From positions 1 to 12,520 of the forward strand of contig JANORP010000033.1 in the NCBI GenBank assembly GCA_031415375.1: a stretch of DNA of 12,520 nt. The letters run 5' to 3'. Source of the stretch: JADKCL01 sp031415375. Lineage in GTDB: Bacteria > Bacteroidota > Bacteroidia > J057 > JADKCL01. The notes below the pieces were generated by a model. It did no database searches. It saw only the letters and a program-made list of their open reading frames with translations, and was not told the DNA's origin. Shown in pieces: positions 5,888 to 12,520 of the stretch; within the stretch, counting starts at the first letter, position 1, and every line of letters starts with the position of its first letter. Made by a program: the position numbers and the translations under genes.

Positions 5888-6634
5888 ATGGCCATGCCCG
5901 CGTCCCTCGTCCCATCCATCTCCGCTGCGCTTGAGGCCGCTGCGGATCCTGGTTTTCAAGCTCGACAACAGGGCTATAGCAAGGAGCCGATCTTGAGCAT
6001 CGGTGTGCGCACAAGTGCAGTGCGTACCATCGCCAAGGCATTTTTTCCCCAAGTACAAGCGCTCCCATTGCCCCCCTTTTTGGAAGCCTGCGAGGCCCTG
6101 CTCATCGTGGGCACCGTCGAGCATCGTTGCATCGCATTTGCGTGGGCCTATCGCCGCCGCAAAGCTTTGGGTCCTGAAAACTTCGACACACTTTTCACTT
6201 GGCTTTGCAACTATGTGCATGATTGGGCGGCCTGTGATCAATTGTGTTGTGAGGTATTTGGAGCATTTATGATCCGCTATCCAGTACATGCCTCCAAAGT
6301 AATCGACTGGGCAGGCAGCGACAACCGCTGGTTGCGCCGGGCGGCTGCCGTGGTCTTGATTCCCGACTTGCGCGGTGCGGCTACATTTTTGCCCCTCATC
6401 CTGCAAGTCGCCACGACCCTACTCTCCGACCGCGACGACCTCGTCCAAAAAGGGTATGGCTGGGCACTCAAAGAGGCCATGGAAACCCGTCCCGCCGAAA
6501 CCTGGGCCTTCGTGCTCGCGCACAAGGCAGCCATGTCACGCACAGCCTTGCGCTACGCCATCGAGAAATGTAGCCCCGCCCAAAAAGCAGCAGCCATGAA
6601 TCCTGCCTCGGCAGACATCTTCCCTCATTCATAG
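5888..6634 (+). CDS. AlkD-like DNA glycosylase (DNA alkylation repair, HEAT-like repeats)
   Basis: AlkD-family enzymes excise bulky or cationic alkylated bases such as N3- and N7-alkylpurines, using an all-helical HEAT-like scaffold that does not flip the base. The 248-residue product is of family length. Conserved blocks are SIGVRTSAVRTIAK (about 37-50), HDWAACDQLC (111-120), NRWLRRAAAV (146-155) and VQKGYGWALKEA (186-197). W113 and D117 match the spacing of B. cereus AlkD W109/D113, R150 or R151 fits R148, and W192 fits W187, so the active site looks intact. ATG 5888 lies 11 bases after the methyltransferase stop; ATG 5894 is also possible. It is probably cotranscribed with its neighbours, although a cytosolic repair enzyme has no obvious link to them. 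Confidence 0.92.
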   Translation: MAMPASLVPSISAALEAAADPGFQARQQGYSKEPILSIGVRTSAVRTIAKAFFPQVQALPLPPFLEACEALLIVGTVEHRCIAFAWAYRRRKALGPENFDTLFTWLCNYVHDWAACDQLCCEVFGAFMIRYPVHASKVIDWAGSDNRWLRRAAAVVLIPDLRGAATFLPLILQVATTLLSDRDDLVQKGYGWALKEAMETRPAETWAFVLAHKAAMSRTALRYAIEKCSPAQKAAAMNPASADIFPHS

Positions 6635-6638
6635 TCCC

Positions 6639-7061
6639 ATGGAAATACCCACCATCCCCATCCGCCGCAACCCCCGCCTCGCCTTTGCAATCTTGCTGCT
6701 AGGCGTCGTGGTCGCAGGTATCGGTCTCTTTTTTGGTCAATTCTTTGTCGTCTTTTTGGGCGTGATGCCCGTCTTGCTCGCGGGAATGATGATGCTCAAT
6801 GCGATGGTGGTGCTGAGCGACGATGCCGTCGAATTGAAAAACATATTTGGGTTTACCCGTGCCAGGCACGCCCACGATGGCTTGCACTTGTTGCGCCTCC
6901 AAGACGATGTCCTCTACATCCAAAAAGGCGACATGCAAGCCCCTTTGCGCCGCATCGTCAAAAGCCGTTTGCACCCCGGTGACTGGCAGGTGATGGTGGA
7001 CAGCTTGGAAAAAATCAGGGAAATGCGTCTCCCCAAAGGCAAAACCAAGCCCAGCCGCTAG
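6639..7061 (+). CDS. Small membrane protein with two N-terminal helices
   Basis: A 140-residue protein starting 4 bases after the AlkD-like gene. Two hydrophobic segments (about residues 14-33 and 36-57) form a hairpin in the inner membrane. The remaining soluble part alternates short strands (DDAVELKNIFGFTRARH, VLYIQKG) and ends in a helix (DWQVMVDSLEKIREMR) and a basic tail. Two helices followed by a small strand-rich domain closing with a helix is the layout of bacterial PH-like (bPH) membrane proteins, but no signature proves this. Last gene of the group; immediately after its stop is a short GGCCTG/CAGGCC hairpin (7061-7075) without a T run. Function not recognised. Confidence 0.8.
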   Translation: MEIPTIPIRRNPRLAFAILLLGVVVAGIGLFFGQFFVVFLGVMPVLLAGMMMLNAMVVLSDDAVELKNIFGFTRARHAHDGLHLLRLQDDVLYIQKGDMQAPLRRIVKSRLHPGDWQVMVDSLEKIREMRLPKGKTKPSR

Positions 7062-7210
7062 GCCTGCTACAGGCCATCCTTGCGTGCCACACACCGACAA
7101 GACACGTGTCTGCAATGGCGAGTCTTTGATCGTTTTGCTGCGTGGAGCCACGTTTTTGCATCGCCCATTGACTTTCCCCGTGCAACCCTTCGCCGCGCCT
7201 ACATTTTCAC

Positions 7211-7218
7211 TAAATTTG
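7211..7218 (+). promoter_or_regulatory. Bacteroidota -7 promoter box TAAATTTG
   Basis: TAAATTTG matches TAnnTTTG and lies 17 bases before the ATG of the DUF2231 gene, implying a very short leader. No TTG stands at the expected -33 spacing. The preceding gap (7062-7200) also holds a 12-base palindrome AGACACGTGTCT (7100-7111) and a CGTGG/CCACG hairpin followed by five T (7141-7157), which could be a weak terminator of the previous group. Confidence 0.5.
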
Positions 7219-7235
7219 CAATGTAAGTTTGTGTT

Positions 7236-7730
7236 ATGACGCCTTTGCATCCCTCCATCGTGCATTTTCCAATCGTGCTGCTCATCGCAGCCGGCGGACT
7301 CTACGTGGTCGGTGGACTGCTCAAAAAACCAAGCGTCGAGCGCATCGGTTTTGTATTCCATGCTGCCGGACTCCTCGGCTGCATCCTCGCCATCTTTACG
7401 GGCGACTACCAAGCCGATCATATCGCCTCCAATGCCACGATCGATGCCCTTGTGCAGCGCCACGAATCCATGGTGACCATGGCCACTTATGGCTTTGGGA
7501 TGCTCGGTATATGGGCTTTTGTGCGACAGCAATCGACTTTGAAGCTGGAAAAGATCGCCTTTGCGGTGCTCTTTGTGGGACTAAATGTCTTTTTGGGCTT
7601 CGGGGCGCATGTCGGTGCCGAGATGGTCTATGACCATGGTGCAGGCGTCGCGCCAATGATGCCCCACATGCATTCCCAACCAACCATGTCGGCACCAGCT
7701 TCCATTTCCCTTGATTCTACAATAAGATAA
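7236..7730 (+). CDS. DUF2231-family inner-membrane protein
   Basis: A 164-residue protein with four predicted membrane helices (about 9-28, 36-54, 80-97 and 105-122). It begins LHPSIVHFPIVLL, the typical DUF2231 opening with two histidines at the membrane edge. After helix 4 it carries AHVGAEMVYDHGAGV (124-138), matching the family's GG.MVY.HG.GV ending. The conserved histidines suggest heme or metal binding, but the family's role is not established. The extra tail APMMPHMH (139-146) is Met/His-rich, as often seen in copper-handling proteins. It is followed after 3 bases by an HMA-domain lipoprotein, so a metal role for the pair is a reasonable inference. Confidence 0.88.
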   Translation: MTPLHPSIVHFPIVLLIAAGGLYVVGGLLKKPSVERIGFVFHAAGLLGCILAIFTGDYQADHIASNATIDALVQRHESMVTMATYGFGMLGIWAFVRQQSTLKLEKIAFAVLFVGLNVFLGFGAHVGAEMVYDHGAGVAPMMPHMHSQPTMSAPASISLDSTIR

Positions 7731-7733
7731 GCT

Positions 7734-8090
7734 ATGAAACGCATCCACAACCTCCGAATTTTGCTCCTATTGCCCGCTTTGGCCACGCTAGTATGGCTAC
7801 CAGGCTGCGGTGCAAAAGGCAATGCCTCCGCTGAATTTTGGGTGAGGGGCAATTGCGAAATGTGCAAAGCCACCATCGAAGCTTCCCTCACCGCCAACCC
7901 GGGCGTCGCCGCCGCCGACTACCAGATCGAAACGCAGACATTGCACGTGGACTATGACTCCACGCAAGTAAACCTTGCTGGTTTGCATGCCGCCTGTGCA
8001 AGTGCTGGCTACGAGACCAAAACACAAGCAGCCCAGGAAGAAGCCTACGCCGAATTGCCGAAATGCTGCAAAAAACCCGAGGACCAGTGA
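7734..8090 (+). CDS. HMA-domain (heavy-metal-associated) lipoprotein
   Basis: A 118-residue lipoprotein. The signal ends in the lipobox LPGC with lipidated C25. The mature part is a single HMA ferredoxin-like fold: strand EFWVRGNCEMCKATIEASL with the metal-binding CxxC (C41, C44), then GVAAADYQIETQTLHVDYD, then NLAGLHAACASAGYET. Such domains bind Cu(I), Zn(II) or Hg(II) and hand them to transporters; cytosolic CopZ and periplasmic MerP are the known relatives. A CC pair near the C-terminus (PKCCKK) could add thiol ligands. Lipid anchoring places it on the periplasmic side. It is coupled to the DUF2231 gene upstream (3-base gap) and to the TPR gene downstream (probable 4-base overlap). Confidence 0.9.
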   Translation: MKRIHNLRILLLLPALATLVWLPGCGAKGNASAEFWVRGNCEMCKATIEASLTANPGVAAADYQIETQTLHVDYDSTQVNLAGLHAACASAGYETKTQAAQEEAYAELPKCCKKPEDQ

Positions 8091-9553
8091 GCACAAAAGC
8101 GCTTGGAGATCGGCCTTGGCGGCGCATAGCAGCGATCCTATGGATGCTGCTTGTTTTCGGGAATACAGGCATGGGGCAGACCCCTGAAGACCTTGCCAAA
8201 ATGGCCAAAATCGAGCGCATCCTCGACGACGGCCGTGGCGAAGAGGCATTTCGCACCGCCAAATCCTGGACCGACGCACAGTTTGAATCCCTCCCCGTTG
8301 CCGATGCCATCGTCGGCAACCTCCAACTCTGGCTCGGGGCGCTCTACCTGCGTGCAGGCAGATTTCAGGAGGCCCAGCAATGGACGCAGCGGTCGCTCGA
8401 CCATCGCCTGCAGCATCACAAGAAGGGCGATTTGCAGATCGGCGACGCCCACCTGCAAATGGCAAAGGTGCATTTGGAGGCTGGCGAGGTAGAACCCGCC
8501 GAGGCGCAGCTCGCCATGGCCGACGCGCGGTACAAAGCCGCTGGCGAGGCCGGCAAAGCAACGCGGCTGATCGTGCTCGCGCAACGTGCAGGGCTTTGCC
8601 TCATGCAAGGCCGCCTCTCTGAGGCCGAGCGCCGCTACGACACCATCCTGCGATTCCAAGCAGCCATGCTCGGCGACCAGCATCCCGATCTCGCCCAGAC
8701 CCTCAACAACCTGGGCGGCACCTACCTCGCACAAGGCAATGCCAGCAAGGCCCGAGGCGCCTACGAGCAAGCCCTGCAATTGCAGACAGCCGCACTTGGA
8801 GCCGATGCCCCTGCCCTCGCGACCACCGCGACCAATCTCGGGGTGATGTATGACCAAAATGCCGACTATGACCAAGCTGAGCGCTATCTCTTGCAAGCCT
8901 ACGCCATCCGCAGCAAGGCCCTGCAACTCCATGATCCCTTGCTATTGGTATCGCTCGACAATCTCGTGAGCTTTTACCTCAAGCGGGAAGCCTATCCCAA
9001 GGCCGAGGCCATCCTCGATGCGGCTCGGCAGCAACGGGAGCAGCGCCTGGGCGCCGACCAGCCCGCCGTGGCCGAGATCATGGATCGTTTTGCCACCTTG
9101 TCCATGGCACGCAACCAAGCAGCCCTTGCCGAGCACTATTGGCTCAAAGCCCTCCAAATTCGCGAAAACAGCCTCGGCCCACAAAACGAGGCCGTCGCAG
9201 CGACCCTCTACAACCTCGGCAAGCTGGAAAACATACTCGGCAAACACGACCAAGCCCGCATACACCTCAACTGGGCCAGCGACATCTATGAATACCAAAC
9301 CATCGGCAACGAGGCGCAAGTCACCGCCATCTTGTCTGAGCTCTTCATGTGTGACTTCATGCAAGGCAAGTTGGATGCAGCAGAGGAGAATCTGAACCTC
9401 ATGTACACCATCAAGACCGAAGTCTATGGGCCCCGCCATCCAGAGACTCTCGGAGTCATGGAGGAGCAGGTAAAATTCTACAAAAACGTAGGCTGGGACA
9501 GCAAGGCCGAGGCCACAGAGGCCAGGATGCTCCAAGCCAAGACGGGGAAATAG
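8087..9553 (+). CDS. Exported tetratricopeptide-repeat (kinesin-light-chain-like TPR) protein
   Basis: About 488 residues. The signal peptide is RRIAAILWMLLVFGNTGMGQ, with cleavage near residue 30. After a TPR-like N-terminal part (about 80-190) come about six clear 42-residue repeats from 199 to 451, of the type HPDLAQTLNNLGGTYLAQG...A...YEQALQLQ...LG, like kinesin light chain/TPR_12. They form a right-handed superhelix used for protein-protein contacts. No catalytic or C-terminal domain is present. GTG 8087 is preferred because it overlaps the HMA stop (GTGA) and gives a compact signal peptide; ATG 8063 in the same frame would overlap the HMA gene by 28 bases and is an alternative. Partner and role are unknown; operon position suggests a scaffold linked to the metal proteins or simple cotranscription. 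Confidence 0.88.
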   Translation: MSTKALGDRPWRRIAAILWMLLVFGNTGMGQTPEDLAKMAKIERILDDGRGEEAFRTAKSWTDAQFESLPVADAIVGNLQLWLGALYLRAGRFQEAQQWTQRSLDHRLQHHKKGDLQIGDAHLQMAKVHLEAGEVEPAEAQLAMADARYKAAGEAGKATRLIVLAQRAGLCLMQGRLSEAERRYDTILRFQAAMLGDQHPDLAQTLNNLGGTYLAQGNASKARGAYEQALQLQTAALGADAPALATTATNLGVMYDQNADYDQAERYLLQAYAIRSKALQLHDPLLLVSLDNLVSFYLKREAYPKAEAILDAARQQREQRLGADQPAVAEIMDRFATLSMARNQAALAEHYWLKALQIRENSLGPQNEAVAATLYNLGKLENILGKHDQARIHLNWASDIYEYQTIGNEAQVTAILSELFMCDFMQGKLDAAEENLNLMYTIKTEVYGPRHPETLGVMEEQVKFYKNVGWDSKAEATEARMLQAKTGK

Positions 9554-10061
9554 GGTGGTGGGCTGTCGCGGGTGAATGCGTCGCAACATATCTACACATT
9601 CCGATATTTCCATGCCCCATTTAGCCTGTTTTACATTTTTTACATCACCCAGCCGACAATTCGGAGGGAAAATCCTTCCAGTCAGCCTAAAAAGAGCATC
9701 TCCCGGCTTTGAATACCCTCTATCGGCTAGCCAATTGCAAAAAACCAAACACGACTACCTTTAATCACCTGACAATCAATGCTAATATTTTGGCCTAAGC
9801 TCCAATTTTTCGTCTAGAAAACTCAACATATTCCTGCTTTTTGCGTATATTGATGTAGGTTCAAAAAGGTACATATTCCCGCTCAAAAAGCTTCATTTCA
9901 CGTTTTGTGCTGCATCGGCCATGCTGCGCACAGCCAACTGTTTTGCTGAATATTTCGATTCCATGAAATACTTTCGATCTCATTTTATGGAATCGGCAGG
10001 CCCCTTGCATCTATAGGGCACCACAGAGATCACCAACACCACCTTCTATTTTTCCAACTTT
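9554..10061. other. AT-rich intergenic region (508 bases)
   Basis: No gene is supported on either strand; the longest open stretch (9576-9764, 62 codons) has no recognisable protein character. It holds a strong inverted repeat (9956-9995) and a short direct repeat, ACATATTCC(T/C)GCT at 9826 and 9871, 45 bases apart. No perfect TAnnTTTG box was found, so the promoter of the lipoprotein gene at 10062 is not assigned. Confidence 0.6.
9956..9995 (+). repeat. Inverted repeat with 14-base arms
   Basis: CGATTCCATGAAAT (9956-9969) pairs with ATTTTATGGAATCG (9982-9995) with one mismatch, around a 12-base loop. It is about 67 bases before the lipoprotein ATG and not followed by a T run. It could be a regulator binding site, a leader-RNA hairpin, or a weak 3' end for the TPR operon. 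Confidence 0.75.
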
Positions 10062-10670
10062 ATGAAACGCACTACAACCAACGGCTTCACGTTTGCAAAA
10101 TCCTTTTCCTTCTTCCTACTGCTCGTCGTCGCCTCATTTGGCTGCGAAAAAGAATTGATCAAGCGTGCAAGCCAAACTCCTGCCGCCCAATTTGATGGGA
10201 TCAATGGCATCCAACGCCCGATTGCACAATGTGGCGCATCTACCTTCTCCACCGTGATCGCAGGCCCCAGCAACCTCGGCACTGCCGAAATCCTCAACAG
10301 CAGCGACAAGCTCTATGTGATCATGGACATGAATCCATTTAAATTCATCGACCAGATCAAAATCTATGTCGGAGACCGTGCGCTCATGCCACTCAATGCC
10401 GATGGCGACGCGCTCACAGAGGCATTTGCCTACCAGTACCAATTGGCAGTGCCAGCCAATGACTACACGTTTTCAGTCCCGCTCACGTCGATCGCTGCCT
10501 GCAATGACATCGTGATCTGGACGCGCGTGAAGACGCGCAACGTGTTTGGCAACGTGATCAGCACGACCGACGCTTGGATGAGCGGCACCCCGCTCGCCAA
10601 CTGCTTCAGCATGCGCTATTGCGTGACTGCCTGCGTGACTGGCAACACGGGCCCAACTTCAGTGCAATAA
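10062..10670 (+). CDS. Lipoprotein of unknown function, cysteine-containing
   Basis: A 202-residue protein with the signal SFSFFLLLVVASFGC (lipidated C28). The mature part is predicted mostly beta: LYVIMDMNPFKFIDQIKIYVGD, then AFAYQYQLAVPANDYTFSVPL, then DIVIWTRVKTRN. It ends with TTDAWMSGT and a cysteine cluster (CFSMRYCVTAC). The string of strands suggests an immunoglobulin-like or jelly-roll surface domain, probably anchored in the outer membrane. I do not recognise the family. It is a single-gene unit, with a 508-base gap before it and an intrinsic terminator 30 bases after its stop. Confidence 0.85.
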   Translation: MKRTTTNGFTFAKSFSFFLLLVVASFGCEKELIKRASQTPAAQFDGINGIQRPIAQCGASTFSTVIAGPSNLGTAEILNSSDKLYVIMDMNPFKFIDQIKIYVGDRALMPLNADGDALTEAFAYQYQLAVPANDYTFSVPLTSIAACNDIVIWTRVKTRNVFGNVISTTDAWMSGTPLANCFSMRYCVTACVTGNTGPTSVQ

Positions 10671-10699
10671 GGAATCTCATTTGTTCATATCGTACCTAG

Positions 10700-10731
10700 A
10701 GCCGTTGCGACCTGCGCAGCGGCTTTTTTTT
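10700..10731 (+). terminator. Rho-independent terminator
   Basis: AGCCGTTGCG (10700-10709) pairs with CGCAGCGGCT (10715-10724) through ten pairs, one a G-U in RNA, around a 5-base loop. An uninterrupted run of T (to 10731) follows. It ends the lipoprotein transcript and isolates mutL. Confidence 0.92.
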
Positions 10732-10830
10732 GAGATGCCGATCGGGATGATGCCCAGTACCGCCATGTATGCAAAATGCTGGCCTAAAGCGCGCTTCCTT
10801 CAAATCAGCACCCTGTTGAAACAATGGCTT

Positions 10831-10859
10831 TTGAGAATGCTGGGAATGCGGTATTTTTG
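10831..10859 (+). promoter_or_regulatory. mutL promoter (TTG, 18 bases, TATTTTTG)
   Basis: TTG at 10831-10833 and TATTTTTG at 10852-10859 are 18 bases apart, fitting the Bacteroidota TTG-N17-23-TAnnTTTG consensus. The box lies 22 bases before the mutL ATG, so the leader would be short. Confidence 0.7.
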
Positions 10860-10881
10860 CCCCTTTGAGGAAAATGTGCGC

Positions 10882-12520
10882 ATGAAACAATTGATCCAAC
10901 TGCTGCCCGACCACATCGCCAACCAGATTGCTGCTGGCGAGGTGGTGCAGCGCCCTGCCTCGGTGGTGAAGGAATTGCTGGAAAATGCGGTCGATGCAGG
11001 AGCATCACGTATCGAGCTGGTCATCAAAGACGCTGGCAAAGCCCTCGTCCAGGTGATCGACAATGGCTGCGGCATGGGCGCCGCCGATGCCCGCATGTCG
11101 TTTGAGCGCCACGCGACCAGCAAGATCCGCAAGTCAGAAGACTTGTTCAACATTCGCACGATGGGTTTCAGGGGCGAGGCGATGGCCAGTATCGCGGCTG
11201 TCGCGCAGGTGCAATTGCGCTCGCGCTTGCACGATGCCGATTTGGGCCATGAAATCGTGATCGAAGGCAGCGAAATCAAAAAGATGGAGCCCTGCGTCTG
11301 CCCCAAAGGCACCTCGCTCCAAGTGAAAAATTTATTTTTCAACGTGCCCGCCCGTCGTAACTTCCTCAAGAGCAACCCCGTCGAGATCAGGCATATCATC
11401 CACGAATTCATTCGGGTGGCGCTTGCGCAGCCTGAGATCGGGATGCGGTTTGAAAATCAAGGCACCGTCGTCTATGACCTGCCTTCGCAGGGCTTGGAAG
11501 ACCGCCTCATTGCCCTGATTGGCAAGGACTACAAGGGGCAGCTGATCCCCATCGGCGAGGTCACGCCCTACGTCGGCATACAAGGATTTGTGGCCCAGCC
11601 AGAGATCTGCAAGCGCAAGTCGGGCGAGCAGTACTTTTTTGTAAATCGCCGCTTCATCAAGAGTTCCTACCTGCACCATGCCGTCAAGCGGGCCTATGAG
11701 GGCCTGATCCCCGAGGATGCGCATCCCTTTTATTGCATTTTCCTGGACATCGCCCCCGAGCATGTGGACATCAACATCCACCCGACCAAGACCGAAATCA
11801 AATTTGACGACGAGCGCACGGTCTATCAACTGCTGCACAGCGTGGTGCGCAAGGGCATCGGGGAGCATCACCAGGCCCCTATCATGCGGAACGACGAGGA
11901 GGAGAGCTTCATGCGCCTCATCGCACAAGTGCCGCTCCCGAGCGTGGAGACCACGCAGTCGATCAGCAATTATAGCAGCAGACCCAGCACGGGCCTGCTG
12001 AGCGGCAAGGGACCCGGCAAGCCGATCGACACCGGCCGCAATTGGGGGGATATGAATCCGGGCGGATGGAATGAAAGCGGTGGGAATATGAAGCGGGAGG
12101 CGATCCCCAATTTCCTCTTTCCCGACGCACCGACCCAGCAGGAAAAACACGTGCAAGAATCCCCACAGCCGCTGGGATTTCTCGCGCAAATGGGCAATCG
12201 CTATATCGTGAGCCAAAGCAAAGATGGCCTCATCGTGATCGACCAATGTCATGCCCACCAGCGCATCCTCTTTGAACGGTTGCGCAGGGCGGGTGGCAAG
12301 ACAGCATTGGCGAGCCAGGGATTGCTGTTTCCACGCACCCTCAGTTTCTCGCCCATCGATTTCAGCTTCATGCGCGAGGTCGAGGCCGAGGTGCGCCTCA
12401 TGGGATTTGACCTCAACGAGTTTGGACAAAATACCTATATCCTGCACGGCGTGCCCGCTGAACTCAAAGGCAGCAAAGCCGAGAAATTTTTTGAAGAAAT
12501 CATCGCCGAGGTGCGCGAGG
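10882..12520 (+). CDS. mutL: DNA mismatch repair protein MutL, 3' end beyond the window
   Basis: MutL links MutS mismatch recognition to strand incision and removal. The first 546 residues are present; roughly the last 70-100 are expected outside. The N-terminal GHKL ATPase is complete: ANQIAAGEVVQRPASVVKEL with E31 and N35 (E. coli E29, N33), DNGCGM with D60, RHATSKI (76-82), GFRGEAMASIAAV (95-107) and GTSLQVKNLFFNVPARR (143-159). A transducer domain (about 205-335) follows, with VNRRFIKS and DINIHPTK. A Gly/Pro/Ser-rich linker (about 360-425) leads to the C-terminal dimerisation domain. There the endonuclease motif DQHA(x)2E(x)4E reads DQCHAHQRILFE (454-465), so the His, Ala and first Glu differ. 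ATG 10882 matches the family start. It has its own promoter behind a terminator. Confidence 0.97.
   Translation, partial: MKQLIQLLPDHIANQIAAGEVVQRPASVVKELLENAVDAGASRIELVIKDAGKALVQVIDNGCGMGAADARMSFERHATSKIRKSEDLFNIRTMGFRGEAMASIAAVAQVQLRSRLHDADLGHEIVIEGSEIKKMEPCVCPKGTSLQVKNLFFNVPARRNFLKSNPVEIRHIIHEFIRVALAQPEIGMRFENQGTVVYDLPSQGLEDRLIALIGKDYKGQLIPIGEVTPYVGIQGFVAQPEICKRKSGEQYFFVNRRFIKSSYLHHAVKRAYEGLIPEDAHPFYCIFLDIAPEHVDINIHPTKTEIKFDDERTVYQLLHSVVRKGIGEHHQAPIMRNDEEESFMRLIAQVPLPSVETTQSISNYSSRPSTGLLSGKGPGKPIDTGRNWGDMNPGGWNESGGNMKREAIPNFLFPDAPTQQEKHVQESPQPLGFLAQMGNRYIVSQSKDGLIVIDQCHAHQRILFERLRRAGGKTALASQGLLFPRTLSFSPIDFSFMREVEAEVRLMGFDLNEFGQNTYILHGVPAELKGSKAEKFFEEIIAEVRE

Noticed and set aside
5175..6068. 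297-codon open frame on the - strand across the methyltransferase and AlkD-like genes
   Set aside because: Both + strand genes have clear family motifs in this span; the minus-strand translation shows none.
9576..9764. 62-codon open frame in the gap after the TPR gene
   Set aside because: No family resemblance, no promoter box, and composition like the surrounding AT-rich non-coding DNA.
11332..12447. 371-codon open frame on the - strand
   Set aside because: It lies wholly antisense to mutL and is explained by that gene's codon bias.

Overview
The window looks like the chromosome of a Bacteroidota bacterium, possibly from the Saprospirales/Lewinella side of the phylum. The evidence is three TAnnTTTG (-7 type) promoter motifs, no obvious Shine-Dalgarno sequences, many lipoproteins and Sec-exported proteins, and Bacteroidota-type protein families. 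All genes supported here are on the + strand. The placement is inferred from gene content, not from a marker tree.

Region 1 (1-3360) is a scarred accessory patch. It starts with an AT-rich fragment of a ComEC-like metallo-beta-lactamase-fold protein. Next comes a 5'-only copy of a type I methyltransferase gene (hsdM). That copy is broken off by a REP-associated Y1 transposase (RAYT) unit carrying two versions of the same REP palindrome, one of them in frame inside the transposase gene. An intact hsdM starts 10 bases after the RAYT stop. Its stop overlaps the start of what looks like an hsdS cut off after a few codons. No hsdS or hsdR is visible, so the methyltransferase has lost its specificity partner locally. 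About 400 bases of direct repeats and hairpins follow.

Region 2 (3360-7061) is chromosomal in style. It has a small acyl-CoA-binding protein, then a tight four-gene group behind a TATATTTG box. The group encodes an exported lysine-rich repeat protein, a lipoprotein-anchored SAM methyltransferase whose start overlaps the preceding stop, an AlkD-like DNA glycosylase and a two-helix membrane protein. Placing a methyltransferase next to an exported, lysine-rich possible substrate is the most suggestive functional pairing in the window.

Region 3 (7062-9553) is a second operon behind TAAATTTG. It encodes a DUF2231-type membrane protein with a Met/His-rich tail, an HMA-domain (CxxC) lipoprotein three bases later, and an exported TPR protein that probably starts at a GTG overlapping the HMA stop. 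The first two suggest metal handling at the envelope.

Region 4 (9554-12520) has a 508-base AT-rich gap with a good inverted repeat, an unrecognised cysteine-containing lipoprotein with a strong intrinsic terminator behind it, and mutL under a well-formed Bacteroidota promoter. mutL runs off the right edge, and its DQHA-type endonuclease motif is degenerate.
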